This document shows, piece after piece, positions 33,923 to 43,563 of a stretch of DNA of 64,000 nucleotides. The notes beneath the pieces were generated by a model, which was given only the letters and a program-made list of their open reading frames with translations, was not told the DNA's origin and did no database searches. Within the stretch, counting starts at the first letter, position 1. Every line of letters starts with the position of its first letter. The DNA comes from Prolixibacteraceae bacterium (GTDB taxonomy: Bacteria > Bacteroidota > Bacteroidia > Bacteroidales > Prolixibacteraceae), in NCBI GenBank assembly GCA_028282705.1, contig JANQHI010000041.1:1-64000 (forward strand). The letters are read 5' to 3'. The position numbers were made by a program, and so were the translations under genes.

Positions 33923-36367
33923 TCACATAGCGGTTTTAATATTGATTTGGGCTGGTTCTAAGCCAACACTTTCAGCTTTTAATAGAATTTCTCCAGCTTC
34001 TTCTGAAGTCTGTATGATTGCCATACATTTCCCATTAAATGCTTTCCTGAAAGGTTTAACAAATGACTCTAGGCTGGTTGGGTCTCCATTCCCAACTGCC
34101 CTTAAAATACCTGCTCCTTCAACATCAAAGTTAACCAGGTTGTCAGCCTTAGGGCATATGTTGCCATCTTTGTCCAACACTGAAACTGTCACAAATACCA
34201 TCTCTTTCCCATTGGCTTTGGCTTCCTGCCTGTCTGCTTCTAATATGATTTTTGCAGGCTCCCCTGCTGTTACCTTAACTGTTTCTTTTATAGGTTGGTT
34301 GGTTTCATCCAAGGCAACTACTTTCAGTTCTCCTGGTTCAAATGTGATGTTGTCCCAAACCAAACGATAAGTTGTATATAAATTTGATGGGTCTTTCTCT
34401 TTGATACCTAAACTTTTCCCATTAAGGAATAGTTCCCCTTTATCAAAACTGGTATAACAATGTACAGAAACATTTTGCCCAGATTCCCAGTTCCAGTGTG
34501 GCAACAGGTGCAATACTTCTTTATTAGTCCACCTGCTCTGGTATAAATAAAACCTGTCTTTTGGTATCCCACATAAATCAATGATCCCAAAGTAGGAACT
34601 TCTTGAAGGCCACTGTACATTATAAGGGGTTGGCTCCCCCAGGTAATCAAAACCTGTCCATACATATTCTCCTGCCATGTATTTAAATGAATCCTGAGCT
34701 ACCCATTCCCTGTCAGGGGAAGTTGCCCAACGCGGAAATTCATTATCAAATGAGCTACAATGGTAGGGCTCGCGAGTGTAATGCACCTTTTCTTCAGCAG
34801 GGAAAAAATACTCGCCACGTGAACTGACAGTAGAAGCAGTTTCAGCCCCATACATTTTCCATTCAGGGTGGTTTTTATTTATAAAATTGTAATGCTGTGG
34901 TTTATAATTCCACCCAGGTACATCAACAATATCAGCCAACCCATTTGAAATTGCCCTCGTCCAGTTATTAAACCCAGCAGTAGTTGGGCGTGTTGGGTCT
35001 TCTCTTTTTACAATATCATTTAAAAATTGGCAAACTTCAGCCCCTTCAAGTGAGCCTTGCTCACGAATTTCATTCCCCAGGCTCCACATAATAACTGAAG
35101 GGTGATTCCTGTCTCTATGGATAAAAGCCACTAAATCTTTCTCTGCCCATTTATCCCAAAGGGTATGGTACCCATTATCACATTTCCCTAACTTCCATTC
35201 ATCAAAAGCCTCATCTATAACCAGAAACCCCATTTCATCAGCAAGGTCAAGCATCTCGGGAGTTGGGGGGTTATGGCTTGTCCTGATGGAATTGCATCCC
35301 ATTTCTTTCAATAGGTTCATCCTATGCCTTAAAGCTGATTTGTTGACAGCAGCACCCAATGGACCTAAATCATGATGTAAACAGACACCTTTCAGCGGCA
35401 CCCTTTCTCCATTCAGGAAAAACCCATTGTCATTTGTAAATTCAAAATAACGAAAACCAAATGGTGTATGGTACTCATCTATCACCTGGTCGTCTTTATA
35501 AATTTTGGTTACAACAGTATACATGATTGGTTTTTCAACTGACCACAATTTTGGCTTTTCAATTTTAAGTTTGTGCTTTACAGTTGTTTCCCCTTTAATT
35601 TTTGTTTTAGAGGAAGCCTTCCCCACAACAATGCCTTTTTTATTTATTACTTCTGTTAAAACAGCCACTTCTGCTGGTTCGCCATTTCCCAAAATGGTTG
35701 TTGCCATCTCAACCAACCCTTTCCCATTTTGTATTTCAGGAGTCGTGATGTATGTCCCCCATTGTTTTACATGGATTGGGTTAGTTGTCACCAGCCTCAC
35801 ATTCCTGTAAATACCAGCTCCAGGATACCATCTGGATGAGGCAGGTTTATTCTCCAGCCTGACTGCAAGTATATTTTCTTTACCAGCCTTAATTTTTTCA
35901 GTAAGGTTAAACCCAAATGAAGCATATCCATAAGGCCATTCTCCTACAAACTCACCATTAAAATATACCTGTGCATGGCTCATTGCCCCATCAAATTCAA
36001 TGTGTACTGCCTTATTCTCCCAGGATGCAGGAATATCAATGGTTTTTCGGTACCAACCTACACCCACATGAGGTAACCCTCCTGTCCTGCCTGTGCGCTT
36101 TTGGGGAACCCTCTCACCATCTTCAATTACAGTAGCCATGATCACATCATTGTCCTCATGGAATTCTCCTAAGATTGCCCAGTCATGAGGCACACTTACT
36201 TCTTCCCAGCTATCTGCTTTATATTCAGGGTTTTGTGCCCCTTCAACTTCTGAATTAATAAATTTCCATCCTTTATCTAACAGGACTATTTCCCTGGGGT
36301 TTTCCTTTTGAAAATTGCATCCTACCATAAATGCTAACAGGATTGAGTAAATAAGTAAATTTTTCAT
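33923..36367 (-). CDS. GH2-family glycosidase (beta-galactosidase type), lipoprotein
   Basis: An exo-acting retaining glycoside hydrolase. Lipobox-like FMVGC (Cys17) suggests surface or periplasmic anchoring. Order: sugar-binding jelly roll (about 30-195), Ig-like (200-305), TIM barrel (310-600) with acid/base E433 in MWSLGNEI and nucleophile E509 in MYGAETAS, then a DUF4982-like domain (HLLPHWNWESGQ) and a C-terminal Ig-like domain, the usual Bacteroidota GH2 layout. 814 aa. beta-Galactosidase is most likely; beta-glucuronidase or mannosidase cannot be excluded. Lies 12 bases after a sulfatase. Confidence 0.88.
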   Translation of the reverse strand: MKNLLIYSILLAFMVGCNFQKENPREIVLLDKGWKFINSEVEGAQNPEYKADSWEEVSVPHDWAILGEFHEDNDVIMATVIEDGERVPQKRTGRTGGLPHVGVGWYRKTIDIPASWENKAVHIEFDGAMSHAQVYFNGEFVGEWPYGYASFGFNLTEKIKAGKENILAVRLENKPASSRWYPGAGIYRNVRLVTTNPIHVKQWGTYITTPEIQNGKGLVEMATTILGNGEPAEVAVLTEVINKKGIVVGKASSKTKIKGETTVKHKLKIEKPKLWSVEKPIMYTVVTKIYKDDQVIDEYHTPFGFRYFEFTNDNGFFLNGERVPLKGVCLHHDLGPLGAAVNKSALRHRMNLLKEMGCNSIRTSHNPPTPEMLDLADEMGFLVIDEAFDEWKLGKCDNGYHTLWDKWAEKDLVAFIHRDRNHPSVIMWSLGNEIREQGSLEGAEVCQFLNDIVKREDPTRPTTAGFNNWTRAISNGLADIVDVPGWNYKPQHYNFINKNHPEWKMYGAETASTVSSRGEYFFPAEEKVHYTREPYHCSSFDNEFPRWATSPDREWVAQDSFKYMAGEYVWTGFDYLGEPTPYNVQWPSRSSYFGIIDLCGIPKDRFYLYQSRWTNKEVLHLLPHWNWESGQNVSVHCYTSFDKGELFLNGKSLGIKEKDPSNLYTTYRLVWDNITFEPGELKVVALDETNQPIKETVKVTAGEPAKIILEADRQEAKANGKEMVFVTVSVLDKDGNICPKADNLVNFDVEGAGILRAVGNGDPTSLESFVKPFRKAFNGKCMAIIQTSEEAGEILLKAESVGLEPAQINIKTAM

Positions 36368-36379
36368 TGCTGCTTAATA

Positions 36380-37813
36380 TTATAAATTATCCTTTTCTAA
36401 ACCATATTTTTCAGCAGGCCTGTAATCCTGGATAACCCCACCATATGGAAATCCTGGTGTTTCTATTGTAGCTTCTTCAAAAAGTTTATTGATTTTAACT
36501 ACAATGCCAGGGTTTTGCCCTGCCAGGTTTACGGTTTCATTTATGTCTTCTTCAAGGTTATAAATTTCAGTGGGTGAATTTATACCATACCTTACCCCTT
36601 TCCATTTGCCAAGCCTGACAGCCTGACGAAAACCTCCATTTGGCATTATCCTGTTCCAACCATCAAGTTGCAATTCCCAATAAAGGTATTCATGCTGTGG
36701 TTGTTCCTTGCCCATTAATTCAGGTAGTATTGATATGCCATCAGATTGTGCAGGGGTTTCTATACCAGCAATATCAGCCAGTGTTGGCATAAAATCATAA
36801 AAAGCACCAATATGGTTTGATTTAGCCCCTGCTTCTATTTTATTTTCCCAGTAACAAATAAGTGGCGTGCGTATGCCCCCTTCATATAAATCCCTTTTAT
36901 ATCCTTTTAACCCACCTGTACTTTCAAAAAACAAGTGGTCATGTTTTCCTTCACTGTGTGCCCCATTATCACTGGTAAAAAAGACCACTGTATTATCCAA
37001 TTCCCCCATTTCATCCAACCTGTTCAATAGCCTTCCTACCTGTTCATCCAGGAGGGTAATGCGAGCAGCATGCCTTCTTTCAGTCTCCTCCCACCCTTTG
37101 TCAGCATACAATTCTTTATTACGAATATAACGCTCATGGGCATGAGGTATCCTGTAAGACATAAACAGGAAAAATGGTTGATCCTTTCCCTTTTTATCAA
37201 GGTATTCAAGGGCAAAGTTTGTGCGGAAAACATCAATGCAATCATATTTTTCCTGGTCGTAAAACATTGAGTCGTTCAGGTTATTTATCCAATGTATCCT
37301 TTTGTCAAATTCGCGCCCACCAAACCTTGATGCCCACTGTTCCTGCACTGCATAATCAAAGCCCCTACTCCTTGCCCAGGTGGAAACATCATTGGGATTA
37401 TCCAGGTGCCATTTCCCAATAAAAGCTGTTTGATAACCAGCTTCTTGCATCATTTCCCCAATGGTTATTTCATCTTTCCTGAGAGGAACCCTTTTCCATA
37501 TGTCATCAAAAACACCACTATTCCCCCTAATGGTCGAATGCCCGGCATGTTTTCCTGTCATTAATATAGCACGAGATGGTGAACAAACAGAGGTTCCTGC
37601 ATAAAAATCAGTAAAACGCATCCCATTTTGTGCCAAGCCATCCAGTACAGGAGTTTGTATCACCTCCTGCCCATATATGCCTAACTCGCCATACCCAAGG
37701 TCATCTGCCAACAGGAAAAGTATATTTGGCTTTTCTTTTTTTTCTTTTACTGCAGTATTGCATGAACTGGAAAATAATACAACAAAAAACAATAGGTATA
37801 TAACCCTTTTCAT
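36380..37813 (-). CDS. Exported sulfatase, probable lipoprotein
   Basis: The N-terminus ends in SSSC (Cys18), consistent with a lipoprotein. Metal-binding LLADDLGYGELG at about 34-45; formylglycine motif C77-S-P-S-R-AILMTG; GKWHLDNPND keeps both the Lys and the His; SDNGAHSEGKHDHLFF lies near residue 280. 477 aa. Third gene in the minus-strand run, 26 bases after the preceding sulfatase and 12 before the GH2, so cotranscription is very likely. Confidence 0.9.
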   Translation of the reverse strand: MKRVIYLLFFVVLFSSSCNTAVKEKKEKPNILFLLADDLGYGELGIYGQEVIQTPVLDGLAQNGMRFTDFYAGTSVCSPSRAILMTGKHAGHSTIRGNSGVFDDIWKRVPLRKDEITIGEMMQEAGYQTAFIGKWHLDNPNDVSTWARSRGFDYAVQEQWASRFGGREFDKRIHWINNLNDSMFYDQEKYDCIDVFRTNFALEYLDKKGKDQPFFLFMSYRIPHAHERYIRNKELYADKGWEETERRHAARITLLDEQVGRLLNRLDEMGELDNTVVFFTSDNGAHSEGKHDHLFFESTGGLKGYKRDLYEGGIRTPLICYWENKIEAGAKSNHIGAFYDFMPTLADIAGIETPAQSDGISILPELMGKEQPQHEYLYWELQLDGWNRIMPNGGFRQAVRLGKWKGVRYGINSPTEIYNLEEDINETVNLAGQNPGIVVKINKLFEEATIETPGFPYGGVIQDYRPAEKYGLEKDNL

Positions 37814-37839
37814 TTTAGAAGAATTTAAATTTTTTATAT

Positions 37840-39486
37840 CTAATTATCAGCCTGTTTTGTTATATCAGCTTTAATTTTTTCATTCCACCCCCTGGCATCC
37901 AATGGGTATACATTATTTTCAGATGCCCATTTATCCCATAGTAATTCAAACTCTTTTGCTTTTTCAGGCAGTTCATCAATAAGGTTATTGGTTTCTGTCC
38001 TGTCCTTTTCCAAATTATAAAGCTCCCATGTACCTGCATAAGGAGATTCATGTGTTGCTTTTGAAACCAATTTCCATTTACCATCAATTACAGCCCTGTT
38101 TGCTTCATGCTCAAAAAATAAAGGCCCTCTTTCAAAAATATCCCCATGAAAACTTTGCACCAGGCTTTTCCCCTGAATGGGATTAACAGCTTCCCCTTTA
38201 AATTCTTTAGGATAACCAGCCCCAGCCACATCAAGGATAGTGGGCATTAAATCAATTACATGCCCCACCTGTTTGTTTACCATATTGGTTCCAATTTTTT
38301 TAGGCCAATGGGCTATAAGGGGTGTAGAAATACCCCCTTCATGAACATAATGTTTGTATTCCCTAAAAGGGGTGTTGCTCACATTTGCCCAGTTGATCCT
38401 ATAACTTTGGGCAGGCTCTTTGTTTCCTATAAGATGAAGGTCATTTACAGTAAGTTTTTTCCCCTGCCCTTCAGCACACCCCCCATTATCTGAAAGAAAA
38501 ATAATCAATGTGTTGTCAAGTTCCCCTTCTTGTTCCAACAGGGAGATAATCTGACCAACACCCTGATCCATACAATCAATCTGCCCAGCATAGGCAGCCA
38601 TTAAGGCATCCCAAACTTTTTTATCATTTTCATGTAGTCCATCCCAAGCATTAACCCTTTTTTCACGTTCAGTTAAATTCCATGCTGGGTTAATCAAACC
38701 CAATTCTTTTAATTTTTCATAACGTTTTTGGCGCTGGTTGTCCCAACCATCCATAAACTTTCCACGATATTTATTTACATCTTTTTGCAATGCATGCAAT
38801 GGCCTATGTGGTGCATAGTAGGCTACATAAAAAAAGAATGGTTCATGCTTTTTGGTTTTAAAATGCTGGCTTAGGAAGCTGATTGTGGAATCTGTAACAG
38901 CAGTTGTCAAATAAAAGCCTTCTGGTGGCATAAGCCTTTTGTTATTGTAAGTCAGGGTTTGTGGGCTATAATAACCACCACCACCTTCCAGGTGTCCAAA
39001 GAATTTATCAAAACCACGTTGCAATGGCCAGTTATTTTTAGGCTCTTCAGCCTTCATAAATTCATCATAAACCACATGCCATTTTCCAGTCATGTAGGTA
39101 GCATATCCTTCCTTTTTCAATACTTGTGCAATGGTTATGCTCTGGTTGTTCATATCACCAGTATAACCTGGATGCCCAAGGTTTGAAACAGTCATCCAGC
39201 CCAAACCAGTGTTGTGTGGATATTGCCCTGTCAATAGTGATGCACGAGTGGGGCAGCAACGCCCTGTATTGTAAAATTGGTTAAACACCAGCCCATTTTT
39301 AGCCAGCTTATCAATGTTAGGGGTTTCTATCCCTGATCCCATAAAACCAAGGTCAGAAAAGCCCATATCATCAGCCATGATCAGTATGACATTTGGCTTC
39401 TGGTTTGAAGCAATTTTTTCCTGCCCACAGGAATTTAAAAAGGCAATTATGAAAATGATAAGTGTTATTTGTAATAAATACCTCAT
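37840..39486 (-). CDS. Exported arylsulfatase-like sulfatase with C-C-P-T-R motif
   Basis: Lipobox-like FLNSC (Cys20). Metal-binding IMADDMGFSD at 36-45; the active-site segment is TGRCCPTRASLLTGQ with C77 as the formylglycine residue and Thr in place of Ser in CxPSR, a known variant. GKWHV and SDNGGCAEGQ follow. At 548 aa it is the longest of the five, with an insertion around 240-300. The C-terminal ANRAVIDGKWKLV segment is common in arylsulfatase-type members. 19 bases separate it from the upstream sulfatase. Confidence 0.9.
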   Translation of the reverse strand: MRYLLQITLIIFIIAFLNSCGQEKIASNQKPNVILIMADDMGFSDLGFMGSGIETPNIDKLAKNGLVFNQFYNTGRCCPTRASLLTGQYPHNTGLGWMTVSNLGHPGYTGDMNNQSITIAQVLKKEGYATYMTGKWHVVYDEFMKAEEPKNNWPLQRGFDKFFGHLEGGGGYYSPQTLTYNNKRLMPPEGFYLTTAVTDSTISFLSQHFKTKKHEPFFFYVAYYAPHRPLHALQKDVNKYRGKFMDGWDNQRQKRYEKLKELGLINPAWNLTEREKRVNAWDGLHENDKKVWDALMAAYAGQIDCMDQGVGQIISLLEQEGELDNTLIIFLSDNGGCAEGQGKKLTVNDLHLIGNKEPAQSYRINWANVSNTPFREYKHYVHEGGISTPLIAHWPKKIGTNMVNKQVGHVIDLMPTILDVAGAGYPKEFKGEAVNPIQGKSLVQSFHGDIFERGPLFFEHEANRAVIDGKWKLVSKATHESPYAGTWELYNLEKDRTETNNLIDELPEKAKEFELLWDKWASENNVYPLDARGWNEKIKADITKQADN

Positions 39487-39505
39487 TGAAAGCCTAATTC
39501 CTTAT

Positions 39506-41089
39506 TTAGTCATTGGTTACTTTGCTCCCCCACCAGCCATTTTGTGGGTCAAAATCTTCTGAAAGGATTTTTTTCCTGTATTTTTCAAGGCCTACCATCC
39601 TGACTTCCCTAACCTTTTTAAGGTGTTTCAATTCCAGCTCTTCATTGTATTCAGGGTCTTTAACAGGATATTTTGCATTTACTTCTTTCAGGAAAGCAAA
39701 TAATTTATCACTCATTTGCACCACTAACTCTTCATTTTCACCAGCAACATTAGTAGTTTCCTGCAGGTCACTTTTAAGGTTATATAGCTCCTGCCTACCA
39801 TCTTCATAATAGTGGATCAGCTTCCAGTCTCCTTCCCTGATAATGGAGGATGGCTCCCCTCCCTGATTCCCATAATGTGGATAATGCCAGATCAGTGGCC
39901 TTTCAGCAATAGTTCCACCATTGAGCAATGGCACTAAGCTGACACCATCCTGGTGTTCTTGTGGTTTTAGGTTAGCTCCTGCCAACTCAAGTATTGTAGG
40001 GTAAAAATCTGTTCCTGTAACAGGGACATCACATTTTTGGCCTCCTGCAAGCCAGGGGACTTTTATAAAATAGGGTTCTCGTATGCCCCCTTCAAACTGG
40101 TATCCTTTGCCTGCCCTTAAAGGTAAATTTGAAGTTGCAAACCCATCACCAGCAGCTACACCCCCATTGTCTGAAGTGAAAACCACAATGGTATTTTCAT
40201 CAAGCCCAAGCTCTTCCAATGTTTTTAATACCTCACCAACTGCATCATCCATTGATTCAACCAAACCTGCATAAACAGGGTTATCCTGCACCTGGCGGAT
40301 TGGAAGGAAATGACCCATTTCATACCCTTTCTTAGCAATGCCTATTTCTTCAGCTTTTTGCCTGTACTTTGCCCATTTCTCCTGTGTTGATTGGATGGGA
40401 CCATGCACTGCATAAAATGACAGGTATGCAAAAAAAGATGTGTCTTTATTTTCCCTGATAAAGTTTGCTGTTTCTTTGGCAAGCCTCATGGTCAGGTTTT
40501 CACCTGCTTCTTTATAATCAAGGTTGGGGTTTTTCCATGGAGCAAAATACCCACCTTTGGGGCTACCTACATCCCAACCTCCTTTGTTGATATCAAAACC
40601 ATGGTCTTCGGGCCATGAACCTTTATCCCCAATATGCCATTTGCCTGCAAAAAAAGTTTTATACCCAGCCTCTTTCATAGCCTCTGGCAATGTAATATAT
40701 TCATGTTGTAAATGATGGGTATATTCAGGAGGCAATAGTTTATTAAATCTTCCCTGCTCACGCCAAGCAGTCCCTGTTTTTGCACCAATCCAGTCAGTAA
40801 TCCCATGCCTGGCAGGAAATTTCCCGGACATAATGCTTGCCCTTGATGGGCTGCACACCTGGCATGTTGCATACCCTTCAGTAAAGATCATCCCACCATG
40901 GGCTATCTTATCAATATTTGGTGTTTCATAAAATCTACTTCCCATGCAGCTAAGATCATGATAACCAAAATCGTCAGCTAAAATGAACAGTACATTTGGT
41001 TTTCTCTTTTCAGTTTCTTGCTGGGTACAACCCATTAATAATACGGCTGTAAACAAAAGAATGGAAAATAAGGTACGTTTTGTTTTCAT
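39506..41089 (-). CDS. Exported sulfatase, first gene of the cluster
   Basis: Signal with lipobox LLMGC (Cys21). Metal-binding ILADDFGYHD at 36-45; formylglycine motif C79-S-P-S-R-ASIMSG; GKWHIGDKGSW keeps the Lys and His; SDNGGVAAGDG at about 308; a C-terminal basic helix (LKHLKKVREVR) follows. 527 aa. It is first in the minus-strand run, with a promoter-like box about 93 bases upstream. The five sulfatases differ strongly from each other, suggesting different sulfate positions rather than recent tandem duplication. Confidence 0.9.
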   Translation of the reverse strand: MKTKRTLFSILLFTAVLLMGCTQQETEKRKPNVLFILADDFGYHDLSCMGSRFYETPNIDKIAHGGMIFTEGYATCQVCSPSRASIMSGKFPARHGITDWIGAKTGTAWREQGRFNKLLPPEYTHHLQHEYITLPEAMKEAGYKTFFAGKWHIGDKGSWPEDHGFDINKGGWDVGSPKGGYFAPWKNPNLDYKEAGENLTMRLAKETANFIRENKDTSFFAYLSFYAVHGPIQSTQEKWAKYRQKAEEIGIAKKGYEMGHFLPIRQVQDNPVYAGLVESMDDAVGEVLKTLEELGLDENTIVVFTSDNGGVAAGDGFATSNLPLRAGKGYQFEGGIREPYFIKVPWLAGGQKCDVPVTGTDFYPTILELAGANLKPQEHQDGVSLVPLLNGGTIAERPLIWHYPHYGNQGGEPSSIIREGDWKLIHYYEDGRQELYNLKSDLQETTNVAGENEELVVQMSDKLFAFLKEVNAKYPVKDPEYNEELELKHLKKVREVRMVGLEKYRKKILSEDFDPQNGWWGSKVTND

Positions 41090-41181
41090 TAAAATAGTAT
41101 TAATTAGTTTGATCTTAAAAAATCCCTGGTTACTCCATTAAACTCATTTATTCCTGGCATCTACATGGTTTAGCACATTTT

Positions 41182-41189
41182 CAAAAGTA
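41182..41189 (-). promoter_or_regulatory. Possible -7 promoter element of the sulfatase/GH2 cluster
   Basis: Minus strand reads TACTTTTG, a TAnnTTTG match giving a leader of about 90 bases before the ATG at 41089. No consensus -33 box, as would fit an activator-dependent promoter. Confidence 0.4.
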
Positions 41190-41420
41190 GCCAATAAATA
41201 CCTATATTCTTATCACATATATTTCAAAAAGGGATAAAAATCCTTCAAAAATGGACACTAATTTGGCTCATAAAATGCCCTTTTTAGGAATGACGATTTT
41301 CAAAGAGTGATTACATATAACATTGTACCTTGCCTTTAATGGTTTTGTTATTTGAAAATTTACCAACCAACATTAGTACCATAATATTTATTAGCAAACT
41401 GAAACACTGCCTGAATTTCT

Positions 41421-41428
41421 TATCTTTG
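41421..41428 (+). promoter_or_regulatory. -7 promoter element of rmuC
   Basis: TATCTTTG matches TAnnTTTG, 18 bases before the ATG at 41447. This supports that ATG and excludes an upstream in-frame start at 41330. Confidence 0.55.
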
Positions 41429-41446
41429 AAATATAAACTTCATGCA

Positions 41447-42796
41447 ATGGATATATTCATTTATTCTGCCCTGGGATTTATTATTGGTGGTATTATTATT
41501 TTCTTGTTTCTAAAGGTGGCTGAAAAAAAGAAGCTGCTGGAAACAGAAAAATTATGGCAGGGAAAAATTGATGCTTTGAATGCTGAGAAAAGGATTTCAG
41601 AAGATAAATTGTTACAATATGAGGAACGCATTTCTTCAACCTCATTAAACCTTGAAAAAGCAGAAGATGAGCTAAATCGAACTAAAGAGAAAAATGAATT
41701 GTTAAGCCAGAGAATTGCCAGGGCAGAGGTTGAATACAAGAGTTTGCAAGAAAAACTGCAAAGCCAAAGGGCTGAAATGGAGGAACTTCAGAAGAAGTTT
41801 ACTACTGAATTTGAAAATGTTGCCAATAAAATATTAAAAAAGAATACTGAAGATTTTACAGCTACCAGCCAAAAGAACATGGGAGACCTGCTAAAACCCA
41901 TGAAAGAAAAATTTGAAAGTTTTGAAAAGAAAGTTGAAGAAACTTACCTGAAAAGTAAAAATGACCAGGTTGATTTGCAGGCAGAGCTGAAAAAACTTTC
42001 TGAGCTGAATGTAAAGATCAGTGAAGAAGCCAGCAACCTGACAAAAGCCCTTAAAGGTGATGTAAAAAAACAAGGCAACTGGGGAGAGGTGGTTCTTGAA
42101 CGCATCCTGGAACGTTCTGGGTTAACTGAAGGGCGTGAATTTGAAAGAGAGGTAGTTCAGAAAAATGATGAAGGCAGGATGGTGCGCCCAGATATAATTG
42201 TCCATTTACCTGAAGAGAAGCACATTGTAATTGATTCAAAGGTTTCATTGGTAGCCTATGAAAAAGCTGTAAATGCTGAAGCTCCTGAAGAGCGTGAAAG
42301 GAACATTAAAGAGCATTTGGTAAGCCTGAAGAACCATATAAAAGGGTTGAGTGAAAAGCATTATTACTCACTGAAAAATATTAATTCACCTGATTTTGTG
42401 TTGCTTTTTATCCCCATTGAAGCTTCATTCAGCATAGCCATACAGGAAGACCAGGAGCTTTTCTCATTTGCATGGGATAAAAAAGTGGTGATTGTAAGTC
42501 CGTCCACATTGCTGGCAACTTTAAGGACTATTGCCTCTATCTGGCAACAAGAAAACCAAACCAAAAATGCTATTGAAATTGCCAGGCAGGGAGGTGCACT
42601 TTATGACAAGTTTGTGGGGTTTATTGAAGACCTTGAAAAAATTGGCAGTAACCTGAAAACCACCCAGGCTAATTATGAAAAAGCCATGAACAAATTGAAT
42701 ACTGGCAAAGGTAACCTTGTTAGAAGTACTGAAAAACTAAGGGCATTAGGTGCTAAGGCATCAAAAGAGGTTCCTAAAAATTTACTTGAAGAATAA
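41447..42796 (+). CDS. rmuC: DNA recombination protein RmuC
   Basis: RmuC-family proteins limit inversions at short inverted repeats and are nuclease-like. The product starts MDIFIYSALGFIIGG, one N-terminal transmembrane helix, followed by a long coiled coil (about 25-200) and the RmuC core with GNWGEVVLERILERSGL, the restriction-enzyme-like VRPDIIVHLPEEKHIVIDSKVSL and SPSTLLATLRTIASIW. 449 aa from this start is typical. It ends 3 bases before the convergent ung with no visible terminator. Confidence 0.93.
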   Translation: MDIFIYSALGFIIGGIIIFLFLKVAEKKKLLETEKLWQGKIDALNAEKRISEDKLLQYEERISSTSLNLEKAEDELNRTKEKNELLSQRIARAEVEYKSLQEKLQSQRAEMEELQKKFTTEFENVANKILKKNTEDFTATSQKNMGDLLKPMKEKFESFEKKVEETYLKSKNDQVDLQAELKKLSELNVKISEEASNLTKALKGDVKKQGNWGEVVLERILERSGLTEGREFEREVVQKNDEGRMVRPDIIVHLPEEKHIVIDSKVSLVAYEKAVNAEAPEERERNIKEHLVSLKNHIKGLSEKHYYSLKNINSPDFVLLFIPIEASFSIAIQEDQELFSFAWDKKVVIVSPSTLLATLRTIASIWQQENQTKNAIEIARQGGALYDKFVGFIEDLEKIGSNLKTTQANYEKAMNKLNTGKGNLVRSTEKLRALGAKASKEVPKNLLEE

Positions 42797-42799
42797 GCT

Positions 42800-43462
42800 T
42801 TACCAGTTTATGGGTTCTTTCCCATGCTGTTGAAGGTATTCATTTGTTTTGCTAAAATGGTGGTTCCCAAAGAAACCTCTGCTGGCTGATAAAGGTGATG
42901 GATGCACAGAAGTTAAAACCAAATGTTTATCCTGGTCTATAAACTCTCCCTTTCTGATAGCATAGGAGCCCCATAAAATAAATACAGCCTGTTCTTTTAA
43001 ATCATTTATTTTATGGATGACTACATCTGTAAATTGCTCCCATCCTTTGCGTTGGTGTGACCCTGCCTGGTGTGCCCTCACTGTTAAAGTAGCATTGATA
43101 AGTAATACCCCCTGGTTAGCCCACCTCTCCAGGTTTCCTGATTTTGGCACTGGCACTCCCACATCTTGTTCAACTTCCTTAAAAATATTCTTCAGGCTTG
43201 GAGGAAAAGGGATGCCATCATTTACAGAAAAGCATAGCCCATGAGCCTGCCCTGGCCCATGGTATGGGTCTTGACCCAAGATGACCACTTTTAAATTATC
43301 AAAAGGGCACTGGTCAAAAGCATTAAAAATAAGTTTGCCTGGAGGATAGATAGTGTGTTTCTTATATTCTCCTTTTACAAAGGTTACCAATTCATGGAAA
43401 TAACCTTTAGAAAATTCTTCTTTGAGGGTTTCTTTCCAGCTTGCTTCAATTTTTACATCCAT
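42800..43462 (-). CDS. ung: Uracil-DNA glycosylase, family 1
   Basis: Removes uracil from DNA to start base-excision repair. Water-activating motif GQDPYHGPGQAHGLCFSV with D65 and the C-terminal HPSPLSA loop are both intact; LLINATLTVRAHQAGSH lies between. 220 aa is typical. A terminator separates it from clpX upstream. Confidence 0.96.
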   Translation of the reverse strand: MDVKIEASWKETLKEEFSKGYFHELVTFVKGEYKKHTIYPPGKLIFNAFDQCPFDNLKVVILGQDPYHGPGQAHGLCFSVNDGIPFPPSLKNIFKEVEQDVGVPVPKSGNLERWANQGVLLINATLTVRAHQAGSHQRKGWEQFTDVVIHKINDLKEQAVFILWGSYAIRKGEFIDQDKHLVLTSVHPSPLSASRGFFGNHHFSKTNEYLQQHGKEPINW

Positions 43463-43531
43463 AGAGGTAGTTTTGTGGTCAAAATAATAAAAAATGTTAC
43501 CAACCTTATTAGGTTACGCGACTCACAGGTA

Positions 43532-43555
43532 TAAAAAAACCGGAAAAAATCCGGT
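43532..43555 (-). terminator. Terminator after clpX
   Basis: On the minus strand ACCGG, a T-rich 7-base loop and CCGGT form a short stem followed by seven T. It ends the clpP-clpX unit before ung. Confidence 0.75.
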
Positions 43556-43563
43556 CTCATATA

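Larger units (their letters stand above)
41090..41446. other. 357-base divergent intergenic region: sulfatase cluster / rmuC
   Basis: AT-rich, no gene. It holds a minus-strand -7 box for the sulfatase cluster (41182-41189) and a plus-strand -7 box for rmuC (41421-41428). I see no clear operator palindrome of the kind that would mark a cluster regulator. Confidence 0.5.

Noticed and set aside
41330-41446. N-terminal extension of RmuC from an earlier ATG
   Set aside because: The added 39 residues have no similarity to the family and span the TATCTTTG promoter box; the membrane anchor starts naturally at 41447.
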